Assembly: GCF_000426485.1 (NCBI RefSeq)
Contig: NZ_AUFL01000012.1
Span: 62,001-126,000, forward strand
From: Indolivaga capnocytophagoides DSM 22835
Lineage (GTDB): Bacteria > Bacteroidota > Bacteroidia > Bacteroidales > Dysgonomonadaceae
Direction of reading: 5' to 3'
Length of the DNA stretch: 64,000 bases
Shown piece after piece: positions 47,194 through 57,679 of the stretch (positions within the stretch are counted from its first letter, which is position 1; the number at the start of each line of letters is the position of its first letter). The notes below the pieces were generated by a model, which was not told the DNA's origin, did not search any database, and saw only the letters and a program-made list of their open reading frames with translations. The translations under genes and the position numbers were made by a program.

Positions 47194-47793
47194 TTATCTT
47201 ACGGAAAATACAATATTCATATACGCATCGTAGTCCGGAAGGCTGTTTACTGTATAGCTCATCACACCTGCATTACTGATTCCGGCTACCGTAATACAAG
47301 GATCGCAATAAGTAACATAGTAGTTTAGCTGGCTTACCGTAAAAAACGGAATAGTAGCCGTAGCTCCTGTACTTTTGATTTTCGGAGTTGAAAATCCGGT
47401 ATTGTATATATTATACAAATTTATTGATTGCGTACCTGTCAATAAATTCCCCGAACCGTCGGAAGTCGGTATATTGACAGATGGCATATAGAACCAATGT
47501 CTATTGTACAGGGTAAGGCATGTCCATGTATAAACTCCCGGATTGGAAGGGGTATCTTTGTACTGCGAAATACATTTCAAGTCAGTATCATATACCAGCA
47601 GGCTTGGTTCAGGGGTGGTTATAGCTGACTTTTGAGCATTAGTCATTCGGGGAATTAATAGCCCTTTATCATTATTGTAAGTATCTATTTCGAGAACAGA
47701 CGAAATGTGAGGTGTATCGGTGTTGATCCCGATTTGCGCCGACAGATTAATGGCTACCATCAGAAGGAATATAAGTATCTTTAGTTCTTTCAT
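47194..47793 (-). CDS. Exported cassette protein B3 (IGINT family)
   Basis: 199 residues. Signal peptide ending INLSAQ, then IGINTDTPHISSVLEI and KGLLIPRMTNAQKSAIT, paralogous to A3. Cysteines KCIS and WTCLT plus an extra CDPC pair near 168. It ends DAYMNIVFSVR. Its start overlaps the previous stop by 4 bases (ATGA), so it is translationally coupled. Confidence 0.8.
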   Translation of the reverse strand: MKELKILIFLLMVAINLSAQIGINTDTPHISSVLEIDTYNNDKGLLIPRMTNAQKSAITTPEPSLLVYDTDLKCISQYKDTPSNPGVYTWTCLTLYNRHWFYMPSVNIPTSDGSGNLLTGTQSINLYNIYNTGFSTPKIKSTGATATIPFFTVSQLNYYVTYCDPCITVAGISNAGVMSYTVNSLPDYDAYMNIVFSVR

Positions 47794-49262
47794 TTTTGCT
47801 GTTGTTTTGAATTCAATAATTCCGAACGGGTCATAAGATTCGTTTTGAGAGTACAGTATACTATGTTAGCTTCCATATTTATCACTTTAGATTTTGTTCC
47901 ATCGGCTTTATAGGGTGTTACTAGAATTGTATATATTCCTGAATTCGAATAGCTGTGTTGAAGAGAGTACTCTGTTTGTCCAAATGAAACAGACTGTGTA
48001 ACAATGGGACTGCCATCGCCAAAATCCCACTCTAATTTAACCGGAGCATTCCCTCCGGATAAATCCACTTCAACCCCATATGTTCGGCTATGGGTCGCAC
48101 AAGCAAAAGGTTGACTCTTTGGTTTTATCCTTATAAATCCGGCAGCAAAAGATGGTAATCCTAGACCAACAGTGTTTTTCAAGTAATTGGGGAAGTATTT
48201 TATATCTGTTCCTCCTGAGTTTGGATTGCGGATCACAAATAAGTGTTTTACATATGTAGACAGATCCCCTCCTGTTTGTATTCCATATAGCCTATTGTCA
48301 ATAGCTGCCTTTACATTGCCGATATTCTCAGCTATCTTATTCATTGCGGTTCCAGCCCTTACTTTATCCCATGTTTGTACATATAGTTTATTTCCATCAT
48401 AGCCAGAACCAATATATAAGTAATTCCCGTCAGGAGAGAAACACCCTGCATATGTCTTATAAGGGAAACTTTGTGTCTTAATATCTGAGATATAGCCTGT
48501 AATGGGATTGAAATTTGCTGTTATTACCTGACTGCCATACCAATTACAGGAAAATACTTTTGTATAATCAGAAGATATTCCTATTTCACCTTCGACATAG
48601 CCTGGTACATCCAGAGCTACTATACTAGAATTTGATAATGTTTGATGAGGAGTAATTGATATTCCTGCATATGTGATAGCCCATACATAAAATGTCGTTT
48701 TAGTTCGATGAATTAACCAATAATCCTTGTAGTTGCTCAGATTAGGGACAATTGTAATATTCTCATTTACCACACCACTTTTTATTACCTGATTTTTAGA
48801 TGTAACCGCACCTAATCCTCCATTAGCCGTTATATCAACTGTTGAATAACAAATACCATTAGGTACTGATCCTTCTGGAACTGTGATAATGAAATATTCG
48901 TTTATGGTCTCTGGTCTGGGTACTACAATCCCAGATTGAGTTGCAGATGATCCCCCAAGCAGGCCTGTTCCGTTAGTCATAATGTTTCCATTCTTATCAT
49001 AAACAATCATCCCATCCGAAGAAAACAGTAATTGCCCATCATAAGTCGACACCGTAAAACAACCTTCTCTTGTCGATAATGCTCCAACTATAGACTGTGG
49101 CATATCAGAAACGATCGTACCATCATTGGCAGTAACATTGCTCAGCGAATTGAAATTGAGTCCCGCATTAAACCCAAAATACCACCAGCTGGTCTCTTTC
49201 TGAGCATAAAGATGCATCTGGCAAAAGATTAGTACCAGACTTATGTATATTATTCTTTTCAT
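47790..49262 (-). CDS. Exported cassette protein B2 with PKD-like domain
   Basis: 490 residues, paralogue of A2. Signal peptide ending MHLYAQ, then WWYFGFNAGLNFNS, EGCFTVSTYDGQLLFSSDGM and SATQSGIVVPRPE. A PKD-like domain lies at about 390-470 (LEWDFGDGSPIVTQ, LQHSYSNSGIYTILVTP). No type IX C-terminal sorting domain. Likely a cell-surface protein of unknown function. It starts 38 bases after B1 and overlaps B3 by 4 bases. Confidence 0.8.
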   Translation of the reverse strand: MKRIIYISLVLIFCQMHLYAQKETSWWYFGFNAGLNFNSLSNVTANDGTIVSDMPQSIVGALSTREGCFTVSTYDGQLLFSSDGMIVYDKNGNIMTNGTGLLGGSSATQSGIVVPRPETINEYFIITVPEGSVPNGICYSTVDITANGGLGAVTSKNQVIKSGVVNENITIVPNLSNYKDYWLIHRTKTTFYVWAITYAGISITPHQTLSNSSIVALDVPGYVEGEIGISSDYTKVFSCNWYGSQVITANFNPITGYISDIKTQSFPYKTYAGCFSPDGNYLYIGSGYDGNKLYVQTWDKVRAGTAMNKIAENIGNVKAAIDNRLYGIQTGGDLSTYVKHLFVIRNPNSGGTDIKYFPNYLKNTVGLGLPSFAAGFIRIKPKSQPFACATHSRTYGVEVDLSGGNAPVKLEWDFGDGSPIVTQSVSFGQTEYSLQHSYSNSGIYTILVTPYKADGTKSKVINMEANIVYCTLKTNLMTRSELLNSKQQQK

Positions 49263-49300
49263 TTTTTGCTTTTTTATTAATCAACAAAAGATCTGATATC

Positions 49301-49879
49301 TTATTTAAGGACAAAAACAACAGTCATAAAAGAATCGTAATCCGACTCTGCTTTTATATCATACGTCATAACACCGTTGTTATCTATTGAAATATTCTCC
49401 AAAACATCGGTATCGTAATTGGTAATGTAATAATACAGATCCGTCCGATTCATAAAATACGGAATATTAACGGGTGCAGAGGGATTTTTTTTCGGTGCTG
49501 TAAACTGGGTTTTGTACTCGTTATACAGGTCGATTGTTTTTCCGGTTGTTACAGCAGATGCATCTACTGCAATCGTGGGCATATAGAAAAAACTGTTCTG
49601 GGCATCTTTCGCCGAAAGACATACCCATGCCGGAGATATGGTTGAGCCTGCATTCTGCGCAATGCACTTCAACGTTGTGTCATATACAATGAGTCCTTCT
49701 GCCGGAGTAGAGATAGCTGTTTTCTGGGCTGTGGTCATCCGGGGAATGAGTATGCCTTTGTTTGTACTTTCTATATCCAGTGCAGCACTTGCATTCGGAT
49801 TGTTTGTATTGATTCCTACCTGTGCAGGTAAAGACGCTACAGCTATAAAGCCTAACATCATAAAAATAATTTTTTTCAT
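49301..49879 (-). CDS. Exported cassette protein B1 (IGINT family)
   Basis: 192 residues. Signal peptide ending ASLPAQ, then VGINTNNPNASAALDI and KGILIPRMTTAQKTAIS. The first 100 residues match A1 closely, the C-terminal half diverges, and it ends FMTVVFVLK. The cysteine pair (KCIA, WVCLS) is conserved. It lies about 95 bases after the leader terminator. Confidence 0.8.
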   Translation of the reverse strand: MKKIIFMMLGFIAVASLPAQVGINTNNPNASAALDIESTNKGILIPRMTTAQKTAISTPAEGLIVYDTTLKCIAQNAGSTISPAWVCLSAKDAQNSFFYMPTIAVDASAVTTGKTIDLYNEYKTQFTAPKKNPSAPVNIPYFMNRTDLYYYITNYDTDVLENISIDNNGVMTYDIKAESDYDSFMTVVFVLK

Positions 49880-49974
49880 TGTTGTTTATATTTCGAGTAA
49901 TTACGATTGCAGCCCTGTTTGTTGTATATGTTTTTACAAAGTTGCAGATGAGTGTTGATTGATAATAGCTGGTA

Positions 49975-50012
49975 GAAAAAAGCAGTAAAGTACCGTCGCA
50001 GCACCTTACTGC
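49975..50012 (-). terminator. Leader attenuator/terminator of cassette B
   Basis: On the minus strand GCAGTAAGGTGCTG pairs with CGGTACTTTACTGC (14 pairs, several G-U) around a CGA loop, then seven T. The inner half of the stem differs from that of cassette A but stays paired. Confidence 0.75.
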
Positions 50013-50349
<337 letters not shown>

Positions 50350-50369
50350 GGATGAATTGTTTATGGTGG

Positions 50370-50399
50370 CAAATATACAATTTATTTATTATATGCAAA
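50370..50399 (-). promoter_or_regulatory. Cassette B promoter, -33/-7
   Basis: On the minus strand TTTG, an 18-base spacer, and TATATTTG, a full match to the Bacteroidetes promoter. The -7 element is 20 bases before the leader ORF start at 50349. Confidence 0.7.
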
Positions 50400-50422
50400 T
50401 ACTAAAACAACTTAGAAACAAC

Positions 50423-50456
50423 AAAGACTGTCCATTCTTAGTTTTGGACAGTCTTT
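50423..50456 (-). terminator. Terminator after the secreted EEP gene
   Basis: Eleven-base arms AAAGACTGTCC and GGACAGTCTTT around a 12-base loop, about 26 bases after the EEP stop. Confidence 0.8.
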
Positions 50457-50482
50457 CGATAATCGTTAAATTTATGATATAA

Positions 50483-51367
50483 TCATTTAACCCAATGAGC
50501 TTTTACCAGCACAGGAAAATGATCTGATGGAAATCTGGCAACATTATCACCCTTACTGTATGTATCGGTTAGTAAGCCCCAACTATCGGCTCTAAAATGT
50601 TTGGTAAAATAGATATGGTCTAGAATATCTCCGTTTCCGATAATATCCTGATCCAACTGCCACAATCCAGCCAACGACTTACCCCATGCGTTGTATGAGG
50701 AGTTGTTAGCATACGGCTCTTTCACATCGTAGTAAGCATCTCTGATTATACCTGAGTCATTTAACAAACGACACCACGAAGTTCTAAAATCACCATTCAA
50801 ATCACCTAAAAACATAGCCGGATTATCTCCTGCGATTTCTTTTATTTTAGCCAACACCAGTTTACTGCTTTCATTGCGGGCATAATCTTTCTCATAATCA
50901 TAATGGGCACAGAATACATAAAACTCTCTGCCTGATTCTTTTTCTTTCAGCTTTATCCAGGTACAGATACGATTGCAGCAAGGAGCATCCCAGCTTTTAG
51001 AAGGAACATCAGGAGTTGCCGACAACCAAAAATCGCCTTTATCAAGTAATGTATACTTTGCTGTCTTAAAGAAAATAGCAGAATGCTCGCCTTGATTATG
51101 ACCATCCCTACCCTCTCCATAATATTCATATTGAGGCACTAGGCTCCGAAGGTCTTCAAGTTGAGTAGGTAAACCTTCCTGTGTACCGAAAAAGTCAAAA
51201 TCGTGGTAAGCAATCAGCTTTGCCACATAAGGCTTACGATCGACCCACATATTGCCGACATCCGATGCATTATCGTTTCTTAAGTTATATGTTGCTACAT
51301 TGAAAGACTGCGCACCTGCCAACAGACTGCTTACACATAGCAGTGCTGTTATAAAATACTGTTTCAT
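50483..51367 (-). CDS. Secreted endonuclease/exonuclease/phosphatase
   Basis: 294 residues. Signal peptide ending LLAGAQ at about 20. EEP motifs: NVATYNLRNDN, FGTQEGL, CAHYDYEKDYARNES, FLGDLNGDF and the terminal RFPSDHFPVLVKA with the Asp-His pair. Two adjacent cysteines (APCCNRIC). Likely periplasmic or extracellular; substrate (nucleic acid or phospholipid) unknown. The palindrome R7 lies 14 bases upstream. Confidence 0.85.
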   Translation of the reverse strand: MKQYFITALLCVSSLLAGAQSFNVATYNLRNDNASDVGNMWVDRKPYVAKLIAYHDFDFFGTQEGLPTQLEDLRSLVPQYEYYGEGRDGHNQGEHSAIFFKTAKYTLLDKGDFWLSATPDVPSKSWDAPCCNRICTWIKLKEKESGREFYVFCAHYDYEKDYARNESSKLVLAKIKEIAGDNPAMFLGDLNGDFRTSWCRLLNDSGIIRDAYYDVKEPYANNSSYNAWGKSLAGLWQLDQDIIGNGDILDHIYFTKHFRADSWGLLTDTYSKGDNVARFPSDHFPVLVKAHWVK

Positions 51368-51381
51368 AACGCTTTTAAATT

Positions 51382-51396
51382 AAGGCCAGAGACCTA
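51382..51396 (-). repeat. 5'-UTR palindrome, copy R7
   Basis: AAGGCCAGAGACCTA, a degenerate copy, 14 bases before the secreted EEP gene. Confidence 0.45.
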
Positions 51397-51539
51397 TTTG
51401 TAGTCAATAAAAAGTTGAAAATATTCTCTTTTCCAACGATCGAATTAATAAGTTGTTAATTATGAAACACACATATAAGTTCTAGTACCTCATCTGCACG
51501 TTCAAAACATAAAGTTAATAAAATTACAGAAAAGAACTT

Positions 51540-52529
51540 TTATTTTCCGAGATTATATGAAAATCCAACAGTAAAATAACCATTCGTATTTTGAGACATT
51601 TCCACAAAATCGTCTTTTTCATTTTTTTCTCTGAAAACACCTTTATAGGTACTCGACACTCCTACATTCAAACTAAGAATCAAAGACTTTGCGAGAATAC
51701 GTTCATAACCCAAATCTATTTTTCCGGCTACCTTATCAAAGGTATATACTTTACGAAAACCTTCTTGTCCGGGATATTCAAAATACATACCACTGTCTAG
51801 TAAAAAGCCTAAAGACAAACGTCCGTTTTTACCAATCATTCTACGCGCATAAAAATATTGAGGCATAATAGCATCTATCACCCAAGGTGTTCCGGCAAAC
51901 ATGTGCTGGTAGCGTAATGTCGGAAATATTGGAAATATCATCGCTTTGGATGTAGAGAGATAGGCTCCCACCGACAGCGTTGTATAATCTGTCTCATATA
52001 CATTGACCAAAGCTGAAACACTCCCTATCATTCTTTCATATCCTTTATCAGAACCATCAAACGTCATATTAGCATTCACGATTATGGTCTTGCCCCATAT
52101 CTTATCAAAATAATTCATGGATGTGCTGCTTACAAAATAATGAGACTCAGGTTTTCCCCGATGTGTAAAATAAGGATATTCAATCGGATAGTATTTCACA
52201 CCGCTATAGTCCAATGATTCGTACTTATAGCGGAGATTGGTTAATACCATAAACTTCTTCTTTCGAAGAAGAGGAACCAACACACTGGCACGAAGTCTTC
52301 TTTGCGAATTTAATGTCCCGTCTTCATATTTCTGGTCTTCTCTCTTCATCTTATAATCTGAAGCTGAAAACTGCTCGTAACTCACTTCGAGAAACCTCAT
52401 CAGCGGGAATTTTTCATTGATCGGGTTATTTGCTAAAACAAGCTTGTTTTTCTCATCTTGGGCAAATATCGCAGATGATATGAACAGAGCTAATAAAAGA
52501 AAGAAACTCTTGTTTGGACTTATAACCAT
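51540..52529 (-). CDS. DUF6268-type outer-membrane beta-barrel protein
   Basis: 329 residues. Signal peptide ending AIFAQ at about 24. Repeating amphipathic strands with aromatic ends (RYKYESLDYSGVKYY, SVGAYLSTSKAMIF, FFYARRMIG pattern) and a C-terminal GYFTVGFSYNLGK fit a beta barrel and the DUF6268 pattern. Function unknown. Confidence 0.7.
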   Translation of the reverse strand: MVISPNKSFFLLLALFISSAIFAQDEKNKLVLANNPINEKFPLMRFLEVSYEQFSASDYKMKREDQKYEDGTLNSQRRLRASVLVPLLRKKKFMVLTNLRYKYESLDYSGVKYYPIEYPYFTHRGKPESHYFVSSTSMNYFDKIWGKTIIVNANMTFDGSDKGYERMIGSVSALVNVYETDYTTLSVGAYLSTSKAMIFPIFPTLRYQHMFAGTPWVIDAIMPQYFYARRMIGKNGRLSLGFLLDSGMYFEYPGQEGFRKVYTFDKVAGKIDLGYERILAKSLILSLNVGVSSTYKGVFREKNEKDDFVEMSQNTNGYFTVGFSYNLGK

Positions 52530-52611
52530 AATATTTAAACTGATAAAATATTTACTGAAAGATTTCTATAGACAAATATAAAATAAGCAGCTATTTTTTA
52601 ATGCCATAAAA

Positions 52612-52650
52612 AAAATAAAGAAGACACATTAACCGCATCTTCTTTATTTT
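52612..52650. terminator. Terminator upstream of DUF6268 gene, after glmS
   Basis: AAAATAAAGAAGA and TCTTCTTTATTTT arms, 13 pairs, about 22 bases after the glmS stop. Confidence 0.75.
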
Positions 52651-52671
52651 TTAACATTAGTTCATTATTTA

Positions 52672-54516
52672 TCACTCTACAGTTACCGACTTAGCCAGAT
52701 TTCGCGGCATATCCACATCCCTGTTTTTATTAACAGCAATATGATATGCCAACAACTGAAGTGGAATACACGACAATAACGGATCAAGACACTCTTCCGT
52801 TGCGGGAATTTCTATATAATGATCTGCCATTTTCTTTATATCTTCATCTCCTTCATTAATAATTGCAATCACACGACCTTTACGAGCTTTTATTTCCTGT
52901 ATGTTACTTACAACCTTGTCATAAATAGCGTTATTTGTACCAATAGCTACAATCGGCATTTCATTATCAATCAATGCAATCGGGCCATGCTTCATTTCCG
53001 CAGCAGGATATCCCTCGGCATGGATATATGATATTTCTTTTAACTTCAATGCACCTTCCAGAGCTATCGGGTAACTATAGCCACGGCCGAGATAAATAAA
53101 GTTCTGGGCATAAGTAAATATTCTGGATAATTGCTTGATAGTTTCATCCGATTCCAGAATTTTTTCGATCTTATCCGGAATATTCTGTAACTCTTTGATG
53201 ATAGACAAATAGCGGTCTTCTTCTATTGTTTTCTTTTCTTTAGCTATAGCCAATGCCATCATAGTAAGCACTGTTACCTGAGCGGTAAATGCTTTGGTAG
53301 ATGCAACCCCGATCTCGTGACCGCAGTGGGTATACGAACCCGAATCAGTATTACGGGGAATAGATGAACCGATAACATTACACACTCCATACACAAAAGC
53401 ACCCGCTTTGCGAGCCAACTCGATAGCAGCCAAAGAATCGGCTGTTTCTCCCGATTGAGAAATAGCAATAACAACATCATCACTATAAATCACCGGATTA
53501 CGGTATCTGAATTCCGAAGCATACTCAACTTCAACAGGTATACGGCAAAATTCCTCGAAAAGATATTCTCCGATCAGACCTGCATGCCAAGATGTACCAC
53601 AAGCAATAATAAGAATTCGGCGGGCATTGATAAATTTATCTTTATGATCAATAATCCCAGATAGCGTGATGTTAGTTCCCTCAACATTCACACGTCCGCT
53701 CATACAGTTTTTAAGTGTCTGAGGCTGTTCATAAATTTCCTTGAGCATATAGTGAGGAAAACCTCCCCGTTCGAGTTCACTCAAATTCAATTCCAGCTCT
53801 TTGATCTCGTGAGTTGTTTCTACATTAGAGATTGTGAATATCTTTGGATCTTCGTTTCTCTTAATAAGAGCTATTTCTTCGTCATTCAGATAAATAACCT
53901 TATTTGTATATTCGATAATAGGCGAAGCATCCGATCCTAAAAAGAATTCGCCCTCTCCGATCCCTACAACCAAAGGGCTGCTCTTACGAGCGGCAATAAT
54001 CTGATCAGGATTCCCTTTTTCTACAATAGCTATCGCATACGCGCCTACAACTTGTTTTAAAGCCAGCTGGACTGCTGAAAATAGATCGCAGTTATTCAGA
54101 GTTTTAATATATTCAATAAACTGAACTAAAACTTCGGTATCGGTGCTGCTCTGAAATTTATAGCCTTTTTTCAAAAGCTCAGCTTTCAACACAGCATAAT
54201 TTTCGATAATACCATTGTGAATCAGAGCTAATGTCTCCGATTGTGAATAATGAGGGTGTGCATTAGCATTGCTTGGTTCGCCATGTGTAGCCCAACGGGT
54301 ATGCGCAATACCTATTGTACCGCTCACATCCTTATCCTTCACATATTCTTCCAAATCATTTACTCTACCTTTTGCCTTATAAACAGATAATTCCTTATCG
54401 TTATTCAATAAAGCAACTCCGGCGCTGTCATAGCCCCTATATTCAAGCCTATGCAGACCTTTTATCAAAATCGGATATGCATCCCTAAATCCTATATAAC
54501 CGACAATTCCACACAT
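52672..54516 (-). CDS. glmS: Glucosamine-6-phosphate synthase
   Basis: 614 residues. Starts MCGIVGYIG with the catalytic Cys2 of the glutaminase domain. A pair of SIS isomerase domains follows (ACGTSWHAGLIGEYLFE, SQSGETADSLAA, EISYIHAEGYPAAEMKHGP) and the end PRNLAKSVTVE is canonical. Makes glucosamine-6-phosphate from fructose-6-phosphate and glutamine, for the cell wall. I see no glmS ribozyme upstream. Follows ilvA by 60 bases. Confidence 0.97.
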   Translation of the reverse strand: MCGIVGYIGFRDAYPILIKGLHRLEYRGYDSAGVALLNNDKELSVYKAKGRVNDLEEYVKDKDVSGTIGIAHTRWATHGEPSNANAHPHYSQSETLALIHNGIIENYAVLKAELLKKGYKFQSSTDTEVLVQFIEYIKTLNNCDLFSAVQLALKQVVGAYAIAIVEKGNPDQIIAARKSSPLVVGIGEGEFFLGSDASPIIEYTNKVIYLNDEEIALIKRNEDPKIFTISNVETTHEIKELELNLSELERGGFPHYMLKEIYEQPQTLKNCMSGRVNVEGTNITLSGIIDHKDKFINARRILIIACGTSWHAGLIGEYLFEEFCRIPVEVEYASEFRYRNPVIYSDDVVIAISQSGETADSLAAIELARKAGAFVYGVCNVIGSSIPRNTDSGSYTHCGHEIGVASTKAFTAQVTVLTMMALAIAKEKKTIEEDRYLSIIKELQNIPDKIEKILESDETIKQLSRIFTYAQNFIYLGRGYSYPIALEGALKLKEISYIHAEGYPAAEMKHGPIALIDNEMPIVAIGTNNAIYDKVVSNIQEIKARKGRVIAIINEGDEDIKKMADHYIEIPATEECLDPLLSCIPLQLLAYHIAVNKNRDVDMPRNLAKSVTVE

Positions 54517-54576
54517 TCAATATTATTTTTATGTATAAATGTTATATATATAACTATTTTTTACCCGTTTTATTAT

Positions 54577-55839
54577 TTACACGATATATTTTCCGACATC
54601 ACTGGTTGGATCAAGCAGAGTGAAATCAAGATCATAATCCTGCATACGCTCAATTAATTTTTCGTATTCTTCTCTTGAATCAACTTCTATGCCAACCAAT
54701 GCAGGACCACTCTCCCTGTCATTTTTTTTCATATATTCAAACCTGACAATATCGTCATGCTCACCCAATACCCGATTCACAAAATCTCTCAAAGTATTGG
54801 TACGCTGCGGAAAATCAACAATAAAATAATATTTCAGACCTTCAAAAATAAGAGATCGTTCTTTAATCTCCTGCATCCGGTTTATATCATTATTGCTTCC
54901 GCTAACAATACAAACGACATTTTTTCCTTCCAGCTTTTCTTTATAATGATTCAATGCAGCGATAGACAATGCCCCGGCAGGCTCCACAACTATTGCATCT
55001 CTGTTGTACAAATTTAGGATGGTCGTACAAACTTCCCCCTCGGGAACAAGACAAACCTCATCTACAACTTTCTTACAAATAGGAAAAGTCAAATCTCCTA
55101 CTTTTTTTACTGCAGCTCCATCTACAAACTTGTCAATCTGAGGCAGCATTACCGGATGTCCGGCTTCAAAGGCTGCTGTCATACTTGGTGCGCCTAGCGG
55201 CTCTACCCCAATAACCTTTGTTCTCGGAGAATGTTCTTTTATATATGCTCCGACTCCGGCACATAAACCTCCTCCTCCGATGGGTATAAATATATAATCG
55301 ATAATTCCATCTTTAAATTTCTCTAATATTTCGACACCGATGGTTCCCTGTCCTTCAATAATCTTTGTATGATCAAACGGAGGAATAAAAGTCATATTGT
55401 GTTCGATCGTAAATTTTTTTGCGGCATCTGCACAATCATCAAATGTATCTCCGGTCAATACTATTTCAATGTTGCCGTTTCCAAACATACGGGTCTGGCT
55501 GACTTTCTGTTTGGGTGTTATCTTAGGCATAAAAATCACACCTTTTGTATTCAGCATATTGCAACTGTAAGCTACTCCTTGCGCATGATTGCCGGCACTG
55601 GCACATACAACTCCTCTTTTCAGCTCATCGTCATTAAGTCCGCTCATCATACTATACGCACCACGTAACTTGTAAGACCGAACAATCTGCAGATCTTCTC
55701 TTTTCAGATAAACATTGGCCTTTGTATCTCTCGACAATGAAAGATTGACCTCGAGCGGAGTTTTCCTTACTACCTTTTCTAACCTTGAAGCGGCCTCTTC
55801 GATATGAAGACCGAATTCTTCCGTAAATTTTGATAACAT
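54577..55839 (-). CDS. ilvA: Threonine ammonia-lyase
   Basis: 420 residues. The PLP lysine is in RSYKLRGAYSMM near residue 58, with the phosphate-binding GGGGLCAGVGAYI loop near 190. A C-terminal regulatory domain (FPQRTNTLRDFVNRVL, then DYDLDFTLLDPTSDV) is a single ACT-like module. First step of isoleucine synthesis from threonine. Minus strand, directly upstream of glmS. Confidence 0.92.
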   Translation of the reverse strand: MLSKFTEEFGLHIEEAASRLEKVVRKTPLEVNLSLSRDTKANVYLKREDLQIVRSYKLRGAYSMMSGLNDDELKRGVVCASAGNHAQGVAYSCNMLNTKGVIFMPKITPKQKVSQTRMFGNGNIEIVLTGDTFDDCADAAKKFTIEHNMTFIPPFDHTKIIEGQGTIGVEILEKFKDGIIDYIFIPIGGGGLCAGVGAYIKEHSPRTKVIGVEPLGAPSMTAAFEAGHPVMLPQIDKFVDGAAVKKVGDLTFPICKKVVDEVCLVPEGEVCTTILNLYNRDAIVVEPAGALSIAALNHYKEKLEGKNVVCIVSGSNNDINRMQEIKERSLIFEGLKYYFIVDFPQRTNTLRDFVNRVLGEHDDIVRFEYMKKNDRESGPALVGIEVDSREEYEKLIERMQDYDLDFTLLDPTSDVGKYIV

Positions 55840-56582
55840 TCTGAAATTAGAAGCTAAAGTTTATGATCCATAATCTATCTTGAGCTGCAGCAAAACTCTA
55901 TACAAACAGATATATCCATACAGCGAAAGCGTCAGACAAAGGTAATAAAATCAATGATCAATGAACGATAATCAACTTTCTATTTCTCTTAAAAAGGTTA
56001 CAAAGGTTACGCTTTTTAGGTACGCTTTTCTGATGTTACTTTTTACCTTTAGATAAGGTAATCGACCTTGCAGGGGTAAAAAATCTTTTACCCGGTGTTT
56101 TCATTTCTGGCGAATATTTATTCGCCCCTGCAGAAGATTTTCCAAAAGGGTAACAAAAGTAACATCAAAAATGTATTTTTCTTTTGTTACTTTTTTACTT
56201 GTCCATATTCAAAATCGATTATAAACAATACACCCATACACAGAATTTTTCTGATTCTCTTCAACTATTCAAAGAACACTTTACCTATAGATAAAATATC
56301 AAGAAGCTCCATGCAGTCTACCGATTTGCATTCTTTATAGTCTCAAGCTTTCTTTCGTGCGGCAACTAAGAAATACTTGTTTTTTTTCTTCGGTATCAAT
56401 AAGATTTCTAATTTTACAGAATAAAAAAACGATTAGGGACATTCTAGTTTTTACTTTTAGAGAAAGCATCCGTTTTCTCAGTCTTTGGGTCTACATTATA
56501 TAATGCCGATTCAATTCAAGATATAGTCAACAAACAGAAATTTCCTCTTCAGAATATAAGACACCAATATCACTTATTTAAT
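55840..56582. other. Intergenic region with GGTTAC repeat
   Basis: Long divergent region containing dispersed repeat copy 3 at 55991-56310. No gene is seen in the remaining AT-rich parts. Confidence 0.5.
55991..56310 (+). repeat. GGTTAC dispersed repeat, copy 3
   Basis: AAAAAGGTTACAAAGGTTAC near 55991, and a second unit near 56146 with a perfect inverted repeat GTAACAAAAG (56150-56159) and CTTTTGTTAC (56181-56190). It ends CTATAGATAAAATATCAAG, as in copies 1 and 2. No gene is carried. Confidence 0.6.
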
Positions 56583-57524
56583 ATGCAACGTTTATCCTCA
56601 ATCATAGTATTGCTTTTGGCTTCCTTCCATTTGCCGGCTCAGTCCGTATCTAATCAGAACAATCAGGCAGAGACGGAAACCCTCAGACTTACATCATCGA
56701 TTTCGAGATTGTCTGATTATAATGCCGATGTAATAGGTTATTACCTCAACAAACCTTTATATCTGGCTGATTTCAATATACATAATCTCAAAAAAGACAT
56801 TAATACTCCTCTTTATGCGATAGACCCCAAAAGCCCTTCTGATATAGAAAATAATGCTGCACAGGAATATTTAGCCCTCAAATACAGCACAAAAAATTCT
56901 TTTGAAAAGGAAGAGCTAGTATCTCTGGTCGCTAAAGCCGAAACGAGCACCGAACAGGTAAAAAAAAGCTGTATAAGCTTATGTAATTATTTTGGAGACA
57001 AAGAATATCTCAAAGACCTCTCTTTTAATAGATATCCGGCTTTAAGAGACAGTCTTCAACAATCGATCTTTAGTGCACAAGCTGCATGGAGAAGAGTTTC
57101 AATATACAATTCGGATGTAAAAGATATGGCCGAAAATATAATATTGAAAAGCAAGAAAGCTTCTGCTTTTATCGTCCCAATGAAAGAAGATCTGGACAAG
57201 CTCAGAAAAATTGTTTCGCAAGTATATTCACAGGATTTCAGTGTAATTATTTTAAAAATGGATATTACTGATCTTCAATCCATAACAGAAATTCATAAAG
57301 ATTTTTCTAAAAAAGACAGAACAAAACTCAAGGATGAATCGTATATAAATGTGTACAACAGATTCTACAGGGCAACAGACGAATGCTTGGCAGTCATCAA
57401 GCAGATACTAAATTGTGTCGAACAAAAAAAATTCGACGCTGAATTAGACAGTTTATTTGATACCCTGAATAAAACATTCACCAAAGTCGAAGAGGATTAT
57501 AAATTATTCGCATCTCAGGACTGA
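56583..57524 (+). CDS. Exported helical protein, DUF3829-like
   Basis: 313 residues. Signal peptide ending HLPAQ at about 20. The rest is helical with YNADVIGYYLNKPLY at the start and Lys/Glu-rich segments. It may belong to the DUF3829 (YiiG) family, on weak resemblance only. Likely periplasmic. Followed by a repeat and two tandem paralogues. Confidence 0.5.
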   Translation: MQRLSSIIVLLLASFHLPAQSVSNQNNQAETETLRLTSSISRLSDYNADVIGYYLNKPLYLADFNIHNLKKDINTPLYAIDPKSPSDIENNAAQEYLALKYSTKNSFEKEELVSLVAKAETSTEQVKKSCISLCNYFGDKEYLKDLSFNRYPALRDSLQQSIFSAQAAWRRVSIYNSDVKDMAENIILKSKKASAFIVPMKEDLDKLRKIVSQVYSQDFSVIILKMDITDLQSITEIHKDFSKKDRTKLKDESYINVYNRFYRATDECLAVIKQILNCVEQKKFDAELDSLFDTLNKTFTKVEEDYKLFASQD

Positions 57525-57560
57525 AAGCTTTTAGACTGAAACTCTGATGTTTTATCCGTA

Positions 57561-57642
57561 TATAAATAACAGAAAGTATTTAAAGCTATAACTATCAATC
57601 GTTGTTATACTTGAATGGACAATAAATTAGGCCTGAGACCTT
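57561..57642 (+). repeat. Dispersed 5'-palindrome element, copy R10
   Basis: TAGGCCTGAGACCTT at 57628-57642 on the plus strand, 37 bases before the next start. The body includes AGAAAGTATTTAAAG near 57571-57585, the reverse of the block in other copies, and GTTATACTTGAATGG near 57604. TATACTTG stands at the -7 position. Confidence 0.65.
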
Positions 57643-57679
57643 AAATAACAGAATCTGACACAAATTTCATTATCAAAAT

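Noticed and set aside
54517-54576. glmS ribozyme or riboswitch
   Set aside because: The 60-base gap to ilvA is too short and shows no such structure.
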